Source of the DNA: Arabidopsis thaliana
Lineage: Eukaryota; Streptophyta; Magnoliopsida; Brassicales; Brassicaceae
NCBI RefSeq assembly: GCF_000001735.4
Contig: NC_003075.7
Span: 7,379,001-7,443,000, forward strand
Length of the DNA: 64,000 nucleotides
Reading direction: 5' to 3'
In this document: positions 1 to 12,088 of the stretch, in pieces
Layout: every line of letters begins with the position of its first letter
Numbering within the stretch: position 1 is the first letter of the stretch
Translations under genes and position numbers: made by a program
Notes under the pieces: generated by a model
What the model was told of the DNA's origin: nothing
Database searches by the model: none
What the model saw: only the letters and a program-made list of their open reading frames with translations

Positions 1-857
1 TATAAAAAGTCTTTTCTGTTATTTTTCTCAGCCAATATGGATACAGTGGGTTGATAGAATTAGAAGGTGATAAGCTAACACGGGAATTAGAAAGTGATAA
101 ACAATGATATTTTTAGGAATTTTTTACACCAAAAAACAAAATATGTTTAAGAATTGTCCTATAAAGTCTTTTTCTTTTATGGTTCTCAGCCAATATGGAT
201 ATAGTGGATTGATAGAATTAGAAGGTGATAAACAATGATTATTCGATTTGAGGAACAAAACTTTTATGTTGTGAGAAGTAAAAATAGGAACTGAAACCAT
301 TACAATATATCCTAAGGCGAAACTAGAGTAACAAAGGAATTAAATGCATAGAAAAATGGTGGGTGTACGGTTTTTCGGTTTGGTTTTGGTTTGATTTTTT
401 CGGTTTTACGTTTTTGGTTTTATTAAAACTATAACCATATAAAAACCATATGTATTTCGGTTTGGTTACGCTTTGGTTTTTACAGTTTTTTATTATATAA
501 ACATTGAAACCATATAAAAACCATATGTATTTCAATTCGGTTTGGTTTCGGTCTGGATTTTTGCGGCTATTCTATATTTTTACAAAAAGAAAAATTTCGA
601 TGATGATGCATAAAAACAAATAAACGTAAAACAAAAGTAATATCAACCAATTAATTAAATATAATAGATATCGTGTTATAATTATGTTTTTGGTTTCTAA
701 ATTACTAAAAAGAGTAATTGAAAAGATTGAAGTTTCTATGTTTGGAATTTCATCTAATCAAATTTGCCTAAGGTGTTCCTACTCTTAGACCTAACCATTC
801 AATAAAACTTAAAAAAAAATTCACTAACCTTGATGAATATTTTTTTTACTGTGTTAG
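1..857. other. Intron or 5' flank of the APT-like gene, with repeats
   Basis: No exon is recognisable here. Positions about 9-115 and 167-240 are two diverged copies of one segment (both contain 'cagccaatatggata' and 'agaattagaaggtgata'). Positions about 365-565 are a degenerate repeat rich in CGGTTTGGTTT, in which an AACCATATAAAAACCATATG block occurs twice. If the APT-like gene is intact, this whole stretch is an intron, because its last two exons follow and no earlier exon is visible. Confidence 0.5.
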
Positions 858-1120
858 AGCGAGTTGGAGCAGAAGTAATTGAATGTGCATGTGTCATCGA
901 GTTACCTGAACTAAAGGTAAGTTAACGTTGATGAAAATTTTGTTTTGAAGGTACTTTTATATATACATAGTAACAAATTTCATAATTTAGTACTTGGAGA
1001 CTTTTTTTGTTGTTGTAGTTTTTCAAAGTGCAATTTGAAAATCTCATGATGAATTACAATTTTCAGGGAAGGGAGAGATTAGAAGGGAAGCCATTGTATG
1101 TGCTCGTTGAGTATCGATGA
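858..1120 (+). CDS. APT4: 3' end of adenine phosphoribosyltransferase gene (APT4-like, AT4G12440)
   Basis: Two exons are visible. Exon 858-916 follows a 'gttag' acceptor and encodes RVGAEVIECACVIELPELK. After a GT-AG intron (917-1066), exon 1067-1120 encodes GRERLEGKPLYVLVEYR and a TGA stop. This is the conserved C-terminal end of plant adenine phosphoribosyltransferase, the enzyme that salvages adenine to AMP using PRPP and also acts on cytokinin bases. The PRPP-binding core would be encoded upstream and is not in the window. The exon enters in phase 1: one upstream base is needed to complete the codon before RVG. Family and exon phase are clear. Whether the gene is intact is not, because at least 857 bases upstream hold no further exon. 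The APT4 name rests on gene order. Confidence 0.8.
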
Positions 1121-4100
1121 TGTCTTTATTTTTTTTAAATTAGTGGGCGACAAAGCAAATTCCTTCTGTATAATGTGGCGGGTTTAAATTTGGATCAATT
1201 GGTCGGTTAAATATGTTCTCAAACCCATGGAATATGGGATTAAATTTGGATTTTGCAAAATTTCGTGTTTCATCTATGTATTAGAATCTCCCATGCGAAT
1301 TTAATGGGCTTTGTTCGTAACTAAATTACATCCTTTACAAGGATGAGGGAAAATTACATCTTGTTGAAACTGAAGATGCCATTGATGCGGTATTAAGTGA
1401 ACTTCAACCGATAATAATAGAAGAGTTGAATAAAACGTTTAAAGGAAAATCGACTGAATTGGAGATAAAATGGTCTTTATTTGTAATGCATCTGAAGAAG
1501 ATCTCTAAATGGTAGCTCTAGTCAATTTTTATGGAAGGGATTTTTGAACAACGACTCAATGAGACAATCATCTAGCTTATTTCCAGATACATACATATAA
1601 ACTCAAGCTTATGAAAAATTAAGACCGATTCGTGGAGAAATAAATATCCTAGATGATGGGGGTTAGGTTTAAGCTCCTCCTTCATGGAGAGTGTTTTTCA
1701 AAGCTCAGCCTTGATGGCATCAAGAGCCAAAATTTATGTCGATTGTTCGACTTCATTGGCTGAAGAACATTTGAAAACTATCTTCAATCCGATCAAATCC
1801 GAAACTTCTTTGATGGAGTCCACTCGCGTATTAATTGGGATATTTATCTTTACCTATGTTTATTCATCTTTTATCCACTTTGTTGTAAGTGAGAATTATG
1901 TATCAAGCTCTTTGGCAAAGAGTCTCTTGATGACTTCTTTTGTAATTTTGGTTTAAGATTAATCTAAGAAAGTTAGACGGAATAAAAAAAAGATAATGTG
2001 GAGTAGTAGACCAGACCATTATTAATATGATTGATAATGAACTACTTAAATGCTATAGTTTAAAATATGTTTACGTTACAAATTCATGCTTAGAAGTTTA
2101 TTATTATTATTATTTTTCATGCTTAGGAGTTAAAAGAAAAACTAAGCATTTTATTTGGCAAACGAAATCATGTTAATATATAGCAAAGATTAAAGATCAA
2201 AATTATGAATACATCATGTTAATGTGCTGAAACATGTGTACTAATACGTCCATATTTCATGTAGGCCAGTCATCTTGAATGGGTTCGTGACAAACAAATC
2301 ATAAATATATTTTAGTCTATCTTATACAAACAATCATTAATTTGGTTTTTTTGTGTGTTTTTTTTGCTTATATCGTACATGTTCTAAATATTATAAATGA
2401 ATGGTTATGATTAGCAAGTTAGAGGATAACTAGTATTATGTCCGTGCTATCGTAGAAGTTGTTTTAATTGACTACTAAACATTTTTTTGACGTATTAGTT
2501 GTTTTATATTTTAGAAAACATTTAAGAAAGAAAAAGAAAAAATGACACAGTGAATTTGAATAGATGGGATGAGATTAAATACACGTGTAAACAAATCTCA
2601 CTCTCAGTTTCATCTCTTGTATTTAATTATAATCACGAATTGTGTCATTGTGATCGGAAACATGGTGATTTCATCCTAATAACCGGATTTAGTGGCCTCA
2701 TAAAATGTTTGAGAAGCTTAAAGATGGAGATCTTGTGCATACTCTTTTATTGTGCTATTGTTTTCACTTATAACTTTCAAAGCTTTTTAAGTCTAACTTA
2801 TTACTGCAAAAAAAAAAAAAATACAGAAACCCAGAGTTAGTTAGATATAAAAAAGGAGAGAAAAATATCTTTTTGTAACAGAGAAAAGAAAGATTCTAAA
2901 ATTTTAGAAACAAAAATGAAATAGCTGATTTTCTGACTTCCACACTTCTAAAGTCTCGTACATTTAAATTTATTAGACATATGACTTTGTGTTTAGAGTA
3001 GATTGTCGTGGGAATGGTAACGTGGTGTATTTAAGGCAAAAGGTGTGGCATATTTCTTATGCTTTTCTTTTCTCTTGTACTTTCACAAACTCAATTACTC
3101 AAACGGTCTCAACCACTTAATCAAATATGTGATCAACGATTAGTGAAAACCAAAAGAAAATTTAAAGACAGTTACCTTGGATTAATAATGATCTAACAAT
3201 TTAGTATTCACGATTTGCTCTGTCGAAATGTTCTTTGCTGAAAATATTTTCCACAAAACCCTGACATTGAAGCCCACGGTATTCGATCTGCCGAACTTCT
3301 ATAAAACATCAATATTACAAATAGTGAAATTCACAAATAAAAAAGAAATGATATAGAAATTGAGACCTAGAACAGTATATGCAAAACGAAAAGATATACA
3401 AATCTTAAAATAGTACAAATTTGATACCTCAAAATATATGTACCGCCTTTGATTTAAAAACCAGAATCACTCTGGTTCTCGTGTTTCATCATCACGTGCT
3501 GCAATTCACTATGTTCTCTTGTTCAGTATCACTCTGTTCTTGTTCTCTTCTTCATCAGTTTCATCTTCTTTGCAAACTAATTTGCAATTGTAGTCATGGA
3601 GATCGTGGGGAAAGCGGCGAGGAAGAGAGAATAATTTTAGGGTTGTAAATATTAATTTGTGCACTTGCTAAATAAAATGAAAAAAAGGAAGTGTTCAGAG
3701 TAAATCGTGGAAGGAGTAAGTTAAGTTTTTCTTTTTTATTCAATTTTTTTTTCTTGATACAATAATAGAGTTGTTACGCGAAAGTAAAACACCAAAAAAT
3801 GGGACTTATGCCACGTATCACAAGAAGAATGATGCAGTTTTTATTAAAGTGACTGTTGAATTAGTATAATTAGATGCGTTGACACATATAGGAAGTTGAA
3901 TGGGTTCAAAATAAAAAACGAAACTTGAAATATAAGTTACCAATAAAACTTAACAAGCGTTACTTACTTGTGGTTTACTTCTGTCTCTAATTCATATCTG
4001 TTTGGTTGTCCCTCTCATCTCATATAGTTTGATGAAAATCACCTACTAATATATATACACACATTATTATATGTAGATTACTCGCAAATATATTACAAAT

Positions 4101-4415
4101 GGAGTTTTTTTTATGAATGTTTTATAGAATTTTGGGATCATGGACGGATTTTCCCCAATTGATAGATTTAAAAATTACACCTACGAAGGTTTGATAACTA
4201 GAAATAATCTTATATAATGTGGGATAAGCTTCATTAAAAGTTCTTATTGGTTGGTTTTAGATTTCCTATATAATTCCATATGAATGCCATTAAACAGTAG
4301 AAATTAATATACAAAAGGGATATAAATTAAATAAATATAATCAAACTGTTGCTTGAAAGCAAATGCTGCTGCAATTAAAATTTTGTCTAGAACAGTTGAC
4401 ATAATACCACATGTA
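1121..4415. other. AT-rich intergenic interval
   Basis: Mostly A/T-rich with no gene I can support. At 1330-1510 there is an open stretch, stop to stop, reading KLHLVETEDAIDAVLSEL and onward to KKISKW before TAG. It has coding-like composition but no recognised family. A 90-codon ORF at 1684-1956 and a 75-codon ORF at 3421-3648 have no recognisable domain and are probably chance or decayed. Confidence 0.4.
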
Positions 4416-5281
4416 CTAGATTTTAACCCGCGGTACACCGCGGATACAATTCATTTTTTAAAATTAATATATATAAAAATTTGTAAATTATTTTATAGTT
4501 TACCATTGTTACTAAGTAACGTCCTGCCAAACCCGTCCTGCTAAACCCGTCCACAAAAAAAAACTATTTATTTTATTAATGTTGAACTTATTTATAATAT
4601 GTTTATGAATCATTGTCAAAATATTTTAGTCATTGCGGGACGTTGAACCCACACAGTTTTTGCCAATTGGTTAATATATGTTCATTCTTAAAATTTCGAA
4701 TCACATAATATGACGAAATGTTTTTTGAGATTTTTTTAAACTCTATATATTATATAATGATGTTAATTATTTTTGATAGATTAAACTTTTTATAAATTCA
4801 AATATTAATAATGTTTTATGAAGTTTAAATATACAAATAATAATATTTAAAAAATTAATATTTTTTGCCTTTTAGGTAATGATATAATATCTCTAAAAGC
4901 AAAAATTTAGAAGATTTAAATCTTTAAATAAATATTTTCATGCCTAAATAATTAATGTCAGTAGCATGACATTGTAAATAAGTTCAAATACATGATTTGT
5001 TTATTTAAACAAAAAACGTTTAGTAAGAACAATATTTATTTAAACAAAAAACTTTGTTTTAAAATATTGTTAATAAAAAACGTTTATGCTAATTTTAAGG
5101 GATTGATGTGAAGTTTGTTTGGATTAAATTTGATTGATAATGCGATTGACAATTTAAATTAAAAATTTAAAGTAAAATTTATTATTTTGGAAAAAAGATT
5201 TAATGCTAATGGTATTGGGTTGTAAATAAGTCCAACTCTATGATTTCTTTGCTAAAATGGCTGCAAAAATGTATATATAGA
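4416..5281 (-). mobile_element. Non-autonomous Helitron remnant (minus strand)
   Basis: On the minus strand the element ends in CTAG (4419-4416) followed by T, preceded by the hairpin CCGCGGTGTACCGCGG (4443-4428). This is the usual Helitron 3' terminus: a GC hairpin a few bases before CTRR, inserted between A and T. Inside are tandem 'cctgccaaacccgt' units (4518-4550) shared with the copy at 46168. The 5' end is inferred from TCTATATATAC on the minus strand at 5281-5271, which begins with TC next to an A/T insertion point. It is less certain than the 3' end. Confidence 0.6.
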
Positions 5282-6840
5282 TTGTCTGTTTTTATGTTAT
5301 TCTTATATAAACGAAATATTTAAGTCATAATGTAAAGAACTATTATTAGGATTTCCACTTGGTATTGTAATTATACATCATCATAATTTAAGTTAGACTT
5401 CCACCAAATCTGCATTTTCATGATTATCTTTTTCTGATCACTCTTTTTAAGTCAAACTAAATCGGCCTCATCAAGACAACAACAACTAATTAAAGTTAAT
5501 CTACATAACAAACTTCTGTTAGAAATGTTGAGTTGCATTGTATGGTACTCAAATATACGTTTATATGACTCAGAACGATGGTGACTGATTAGACAAAGCG
5601 AATAAAACAAATAAAAAGTAGGATTAAGTGATTTTTTTTTTTTTTCAAGTATTATTGTTTAGTTGTTAGTTGTTACGAAGATTAAAATGATATTTTCTCA
5701 TAAATGGTCAGCACTTTAAAAAAAGAAAAATGCTCAGCTCTTTCATATCTTTTAATTTTATTTACTAAATTGAAGAAAATGATGATAATTTTATTGGTAT
5801 ACTAAAACTCATTATGCATGTATTGGTGCACAAAATTTTAAAATGCGAGAATTTGTCATTTCAAATTAAAACCTATGAACTTGTGCATATTATGCAAAAA
5901 AGACTTCTCACCATATCACATTCCACAGTTACACTCTCTCTACATATTCTGAGTTCTGACATAACCATTCGGTTAAAATCATAATGTACCGTATTTTAAT
6001 AAATTTTCGTCATTATGTATCATTGTTCTAAAAACTCATCTTCATTCCTCCACATAACTCTACTAAGACCAAAATGACAAATATTCTTATGTAAATTCAA
6101 AATTTTCATTAACTTTTTTTATTTTTAATAATTAATTTTCATTAACTTAACCAATCGTATATAGGTTGTCCAAAAAAAAAAATCTCATTAATATATGCAC
6201 ACACATAAATGTATATTTTTATATATTTGCATGTAATCTGCATGTGAGTTGTCTCTTTTGCAGTCAACGAATTAATTTTAAAATGTGCTGCATTTGTTAT
6301 ATATATCAAACAATTTTTCACGAAAATATTTCCCATAAAAATAGTAATTAGTGACGTTGAATCAAATTTGTTTCTTATTTAAATAAAGTATACACTTGTA
6401 AACATTTTATATAATGAAACAAAATTAAAACTCTAAAACATCATATATAATGAAACAGATGGAATATATTCATATACTTGCATTGAATAAGTGCACTTTA
6501 TTTTTAGACTGGGAACTCTTTACCATAGCAAAAACTTTATCGTTTCAGTGGTTACAAATCACATACATAAATAAAATTAATGGTTGTAAAAACGGTATCA
6601 CTAATTATCTCTTATCTAATTTGCTACCTATCAATGATTTTATTCAATATCGAATCCTGCCAAATTGTCTAAACCTTAAACATAAGTATATAGATTGGAC
6701 CCTAAAAACAACCAAAAATATATTTTGAACGAAAAGTTAAATATAAATCTGAAAAATACGAAGCAGATACAACAAACCAAAAAATGGAACCAAAATATAT
6801 AAATCAAAATTAGTATAAATTTTATAATAATTATTATTTT
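5282..6840. other. AT-rich intergenic interval
   Basis: No gene, RNA or clear repeat is supported. Short ORFs on both strands (for example 6450-6728) are AT-rich and show no domain. The right part should hold the 3' UTR and poly(A) signals of the minus-strand gene at 6841. Confidence 0.4.
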
Positions 6841-7674
6841 TTACAATCTGAAAAAGATTAAGAAACAAGGCAACACCGCGCGAGCATCAAAGACAATCAA
6901 CTCACCAGCTCGACCCGCTACCGAATCCGACCCGAATTCACCTTTCTTCGCAACCCGACCCGCAATCACTCTACAAATCAACATCGCTCTCCTCCCTCCT
7001 CCGCCGCCAGTGCTCGCGTGCGCTTCTCCGCTACCGGAAAACGTACAAACCGCCGCTCCTTTCCCTCCGGGAAAACCCCACGCGCCGCCGTTTATCCCTC
7101 CCGGAATCGGACCCAACGGAAAAAACCTCATCATCTCATTCCCATCAGCGGAGCACCGCGCGTTTTCATCACACGCGCTGCCGTCAACTCTATCAGAATC
7201 AACTTTCGAACACGATCGCGATTTCACAGCTTCTCTATATTCCTCAAACCGGGTCACAGCTTTTGACCCGTTTTCAACTTTAAAAATCATTTCAACCCGA
7301 CCCGGAAACTCATCGGAGCTCCAACTAGATTGGAATATAATCTCCACGACGTTTCTTGACGGATGACCATCAGGAAGATCGGTCAATACGGGCAATACAG
7401 ATTCCGAGGAAGCTCGAGCTGATACACTTCGTCGGGTCGGGTGATGAGAATTGGAGTCTAATTCGGGTCGACGAGAAGAGCATAAACGTCTTAAACTCGG
7501 GTCCGGTTTTGGGTTTTTCTTAACGGTTCCGGGTTGTGTATTGACAACGTCTCTAACGTTTTTTCTGCAGCTGTAACTTGGCAATAAGAGTTTACCTTTG
7601 TTGGAGTGATGATGATAGACATCGTCGAATGCTTTTGATTTGCAATGTAAGGATTTGACCCACCCGATCGGCAT
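6841..7674 (-). CDS. AT4G12450: Single-exon gene of unknown function (AT4G12450-like), 277 aa
   Basis: A continuous 277-codon minus-strand ORF, far more GC-rich than its surroundings, which is typical of a real plant exon in an AT-rich region. The N-terminal third is basic and low in structure, with many S, R and P residues. Around residues 108-150 is a conserved-looking block, VVEIIFQSSWSSDEFPGRVEMIFKV continuing to FEEYREAVKSR. The C-terminal part has a glycine-rich stretch and RAMLICRVIAGRV. This layout is what I recall from a plant family of unknown or zinc-finger-like proteins whose C-terminal fold is sometimes compared to the PARP catalytic domain. No catalytic residue can be assigned and no C2H2 finger is visible. 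The start at 7674 is the first ATG in the open frame. Function is unknown; gene order supports the locus name. Confidence 0.75.
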   Translation of the reverse strand: MPIGWVKSLHCKSKAFDDVYHHHSNKGKLLLPSYSCRKNVRDVVNTQPGTVKKNPKPDPSLRRLCSSRRPELDSNSHHPTRRSVSARASSESVLPVLTDLPDGHPSRNVVEIIFQSSWSSDEFPGRVEMIFKVENGSKAVTRFEEYREAVKSRSCSKVDSDRVDGSACDENARCSADGNEMMRFFPLGPIPGGINGGAWGFPGGKGAAVCTFSGSGEAHASTGGGGGRRAMLICRVIAGRVAKKGEFGSDSVAGRAGELIVFDARAVLPCFLIFFRL

Positions 7675-9498
7675 ATTTCGGGTTGTGTTTTGATTTGGAA
7701 CCGGATCCGGGTTGTGTCTTTAGAAATTTGAAGTTTGTGATATGTTTAGAGATTTGTGGGGGCTTTGAAGTTTTTGGTGTATGTATGTAATGTACCCATG
7801 AAGTATGAACATTGTCCCGCCGTCTTAGAATGGACGTTTTATCGGTTGGTGTTTCTTTATGGTAGTAAATGACGATATTACCCCTTTTATTTTGGGTCCT
7901 GACCAATGTCAACGTGAATTTTCCAGCTTCTTGTCTGTAAAAACAAAAGAAACTAATTATGTATCATAACCACGTACAATGCTTTTACCTTGTTAATCAT
8001 GATTGAATTAACACATGTCTCATTTTAGTTAACTTCTTGTAATGTTGAAGTTAGTTATAACATATCTTTTTCCTTGCCGATGAATTTCTTGATCTAGTTT
8101 TTCTTGTGTCAGCGAGAATATCGTTTGTGGTCTATTGATTATGACCATTGTTCTATCCAATGCATAGTTGGATGATGAATTCAGGACAAATAATGTTATT
8201 ACTTGCGCCAAATTGCTTTTTAGCTTTTGTTTTCAAGCTCTTATACATATTTTGTGGATATATTTTATTTATCCCTTTTTAGCATTGTAAAATATTTTTG
8301 TATGTTTTGTCTTAAACTTTATGATCCTTGTATTCTTGGTTTTTTTGAACCTTGTGACTTGAATGATTGAAATGAAATATTTGTTCCATAATAATTATAA
8401 AAGAATATCAAATTTTAATAGTATGTGTTTTTAAATAGTAGCTTTCTTTGTATGATGTTGGAATGTCGGATTCACCAAAACGAACTACAGTTTATTTTTT
8501 GAATTATTATATGAACTAATTGCATACAATTTGTTGGTGAAACAAACTAAATAAATTTTAATATAAAAATATATAGAACTATGAGAAGGAAGAAAAAGGT
8601 AATGCGTCGCTATTAATTTTTTTTTATGCTTTAATAAGACAAAAATGTCACATTTGAAGCTGCAATATCATGAAGCGACAACTTTAATTTAATTTTGAGA
8701 AAAGATATGTATTTTCGTGGTATTTTTATATATAGTGGCTTCATGTTATTGCATCTAAAATATGTATAGTGTATGTATTGGATAATTTATATATAATATA
8801 TAAATATATGGCTTAAGAAAATATATTCTGGGAAACATATATAGTGTATAAATATATGGATTAAAAAAATATACTCCTTCAAGAAAATATATTTATTTAG
8901 TGTATAATTATATAGCTTAAATATAGAGTTTGATTAGTATTATTTAGAGAAAATAGTAGAAAAGAGTGAGAGTAAACAAGTAGAAATAGAATATACAGTA
9001 TCAAGAGAAAATAGCAAAATAGAGTATAATTTTTTTACTCTTATGGAAAGTAGAAGAAAATCTACTCTATTTTTTTAACATAAATGGAAGAAAATAGAAA
9101 ATAAAAATGATTTTATTTATCATGAATGCTACAAATTAAACAAAATTGAGAATAGAAAAATTTCAACATTTTTATTTCACTCTAAAACCTTGATTAGAGA
9201 TCTTTACAATTGCGTATTTCAAGAACAAAAAAAATGTTTGCATATTTTAGGTAGGATGATATCTCATAAACCGCACTTATTTATCTTTTTTTTTCTGAAA
9301 AAAACAACTCTTATTTATCGAACAACAAATTATCCATTGGTACAAATCGAATTATGCATTGAAAAAAGTAAAAAATTGATTTTTTCATTTCATTTAATTT
9401 GTGAGTAATATAGAAAAGAGTTTGATTACCACTAACTAGTATGTAGATGTCAGAAACCTCAATTAGAAATTTGTGGATGTTTCGATGTCTCTATGCCT
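7675..9498. other. Intergenic interval with 5' flank of the minus-strand gene
   Basis: The left 300 bases should contain the promoter and 5' UTR of the gene at 6841-7674. The rest is AT-rich with short homopurine runs at about 8940-9130. No gene is supported. Confidence 0.4.
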
Positions 9499-9845
9499 TG
9501 TTAATCGAACAAGATCGAATTTGAAGAATAATGTATTAAGTTATGTATAATGTCGTTACAATCTGACCCTCCTTTACAATTTCATTTCTCTCCTTTTATA
9601 TTAATATTGTGAGATTCGTAATCACAAATAATGTTTTTCTCGTGTCGCCGATCACGTCTCGATTTAATGTTGTTCGTTTCGAATCCTTATTCCGCCATCA
9701 TCGCTCTTCACTTTACTCTGTGATTCGTCCGTTACGAAGCGCAAATACTAATCCCCTTCTAGATCTTTCTTGGGCAGCGATAGGCATTCCTAAACCCATG
9801 GGTCTTTAAGCAAATAGACCTGATATCTGTTCTCGGCCCATAACA
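9499..9845 (-). mobile_element. Probable solo LTR, minus strand
   Basis: The segment begins TGTTAATCG and ends CCCATAACA, giving TGTTA/TAACA inverted ends like Copia-type LTRs. Read on the minus strand it starts TGTTATGGGCC, has an internal TATA-like 'aatataaaaggag', and ends near 'gttcgattaaca'. It is more GC-rich than its flanks. I do not see a convincing five-base target duplication (left 'tgcct', right 'tgtat'), so it is old or the ends are slightly off. The plus-strand ORF at 9609-9809 lies inside it and is not a gene. Confidence 0.45.
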
Positions 9846-10460
9846 TGTATCCGTCTATATTGTGGGTTGGGTGGATAACAAGATCTGACATTTACATAGT
9901 GTATGAGTGATTTAAAGCAATATGAGAAGTTAAAACTAGCACTTAACTTTGTGCTAAATTCTTTAGTTTAACTTGTTAAAAAATTTCTTAATAAAATAAA
10001 TTGCCGAATTTACTTAACAATTTATTTCTCTCCCTAAAATAAAAGTATAGCCTATAATTTTTTTAAATTTTTTTAATGTTTTTAACTATCTAATTCGCAA
10101 AAAAAGAACCCTATAATATCAACATATAAAAACTAAAAAGGATTAGAAATATCATTGAAACCAACTTTGTTAATCAAACTAGAATAAGGGCCACCACATT
10201 AAGGACTTAGGTAAAAGTGGTGTAAAATGTAAATTGTTCATTTTACAAAAAAAAAAAAAGTGGTCTAAATTGCTTTTTGTGATGTGAAGTTGTGAACTAA
10301 TATGAATTTGGTCTAAGTCTATTGCCCAAATTATTTATCCTTTTAGTCCTAGAATTTGTTCCAAATTTGATAGTATATAGCATCATCATCAAATTGATCA
10401 ATTAAAATACGTGACCTATAGACCATAGAAACAAATTATTTAGTAATTTTTTTATGGTAT
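9846..10460. other. AT-rich intergenic interval
   Basis: Nothing gene-like is seen. It lies between the solo-LTR candidate and the retroposon. Confidence 0.4.
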
Positions 10461-12088
10461 ATAGCAAATGGAAATTGTTTTTATGGTTTTCAAAATTTTT
10501 TTTTCTGGTCAATTTTTTTTTTATGGTTTTCAAAAAATGGAAATTATTTAGTAATTTTTTTATGGTTTTCAAAAAATGAAAATTATTTAGTAATCAAAAT
10601 GGAAATTATTTAGTAATTTTTTATGGTTTTCAAATTTTTTTTTTTCTTTCTTCCCGACCTCTCTCCCCTCTCCTTGTTCGCCCTAGCCGTCAAGGCCATC
10701 TTCCTCCTCGTTTTGGCCGGTGATTGGTGGCTTCCATAGCACCGTCGCCGGTCCTGTTCTTAGTAGTTTCAGTTTGTTGTCTCTTAGTTATTCTTTGTTC
10801 TGATTTTAGTTTCTCAAACCCTAGTTTCGTCGTCTCCTCTTCAAATCTCTCTTTTTTGTGGTGGTTCCGATGTGATGACTATCATGGAGGATGGGTGGCG
10901 GATCGGTGCTCTTTGTAGTCGGATCTATTCCCCGGTGGAGCCGTCTCGTTTCTTCGATCTAGTTATGGAGGTTTGTGTTTCCGATCTGGTTCTAATGTCT
11001 CAACTATCGGTCTTGTTCTTGTTAGTTTGAGAATTGGACTTGATTTGTTGTATGTTCCGGCTGGTTCTGATGTGGATCTATTGAGTTCTGTTCTTGGATT
11101 TTGTTGGCTTTGCGGTGGTGCTGTCTCGTTTGGGGCGTGTATTTAGTCGGCTTTTCGTTTCCATGAGTTAGTTCTGTTTATCCCTTTAGTATTGCAGCAA
11201 CGGCCTCTTTGTATGCGGATTCTTCTTCCGTTTTTGAGTTCGAGTGACTTCTAGGGTTTGTGTTTTGCTGTGTTTTTCGACTGGTTATGGTTTGAAGCCT
11301 CAGGTTCAGCTTTTGGGTAGGCTTGTTTGACTCCTAGCTCTGCCTATCTCTCTGTCCTCCTCTTGGTTTTCGGTGTCGTGGCTTGGTGGAAGGTTCTGTT
11401 TTGTGGGTTCTTCAATCGGATGCTAGCCTCCTATAATGGCATCTACTAGCTCTCTGTTGGAACCTCTTTTGGTTTCCCGGCTGAGTTCTGGACGTTGTGG
11501 TGGGTCGATCTCTTGTCCTTCTCTTTGCGTGGCGTAACCAATCTTTAGTCTGTAGGTGGCTTTGGCTGGGTCTACGAAGGTCCGTGTGTAAGGATGAGTG
11601 GTCCTTTTTAGCGTTTCCCCTCTCGGATCTCAAGGTCTTCCTTGATCCTTCGCCTTCTCATGTTCATTGGCGCTAAAGCGGTTCTGATGGTTAGGTTCTG
11701 TGTTCTGATCTTCTTGTTTCGTCGTCTTCGTTTTTGTTGTGGAGATGGTTGTGTGAGCTCGTATTAAATCTCTTTTCAAGACTCCTGTCAGTTGCCTCTC
11801 CTCAGCGCCAAACTGTTCTATGGAAGTGTTAGTCGGCGGCTTGTTGGGAAGAGTTTTCAGTGTTGTAGCTTTGGAGGCTTTAGCTATTAATTCTGTAGCT
11901 GTTATCTTTGTATCTTTTCTTCTAAGGCTTGTTTTGTTTGTTCACCTTTTTTGGCCTCATGTCTCTGGGGGTTTCTATGTACCCGCCGACTTTGTCTCCG
12001 AAAGGATTTTTTCCTTTTCGGCTATATATAACTCAAACGCATCCAATCAATGAAATCCGTCTAAAAAAAATAGCAAATGGAAATTGTT
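10461..12088 (+). mobile_element. Non-coding, poly(A)-tailed retroposon with 19-bp target-site duplication
   Basis: The 19-base direct repeat ATAGCAAATGGAAATTGTT occurs at 10461-10479 and 12070-12088. Between them is about 1.59 kb ending in an A run (12063-12070). Just before the tail is a stem-loop, CCGAAAGGA / TCCTTTTCGG (about 11998-12021). The body from about 10640 starts pyrimidine-rich and is much more GC-rich than its flanks. No long ORF is present: ORFs such as 11412-11633 and 11820-12053 are short and unlike reverse transcriptase. The left end (10480-10640) holds about three copies of a ~39-bp AT-rich unit containing 'atggttttcaaa'. The structure fits target-primed integration by LINE machinery: either a LINE that lost its ORFs or a Sadhu-like non-autonomous retroposon. 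Confidence 0.75.

Noticed and set aside
7010..7366. Plus-strand ORFs opposite the gene at 6841-7674
   Set aside because: GC-rich shadow frames of the longer 277-codon minus ORF; no domain.
8925..9428. 12-bp direct repeat AGAGTTTGATTA flanking about 480 bp
   Set aside because: AT-rich 12-mers recur by chance at this spacing, and no element ends or tail are visible at the boundaries.
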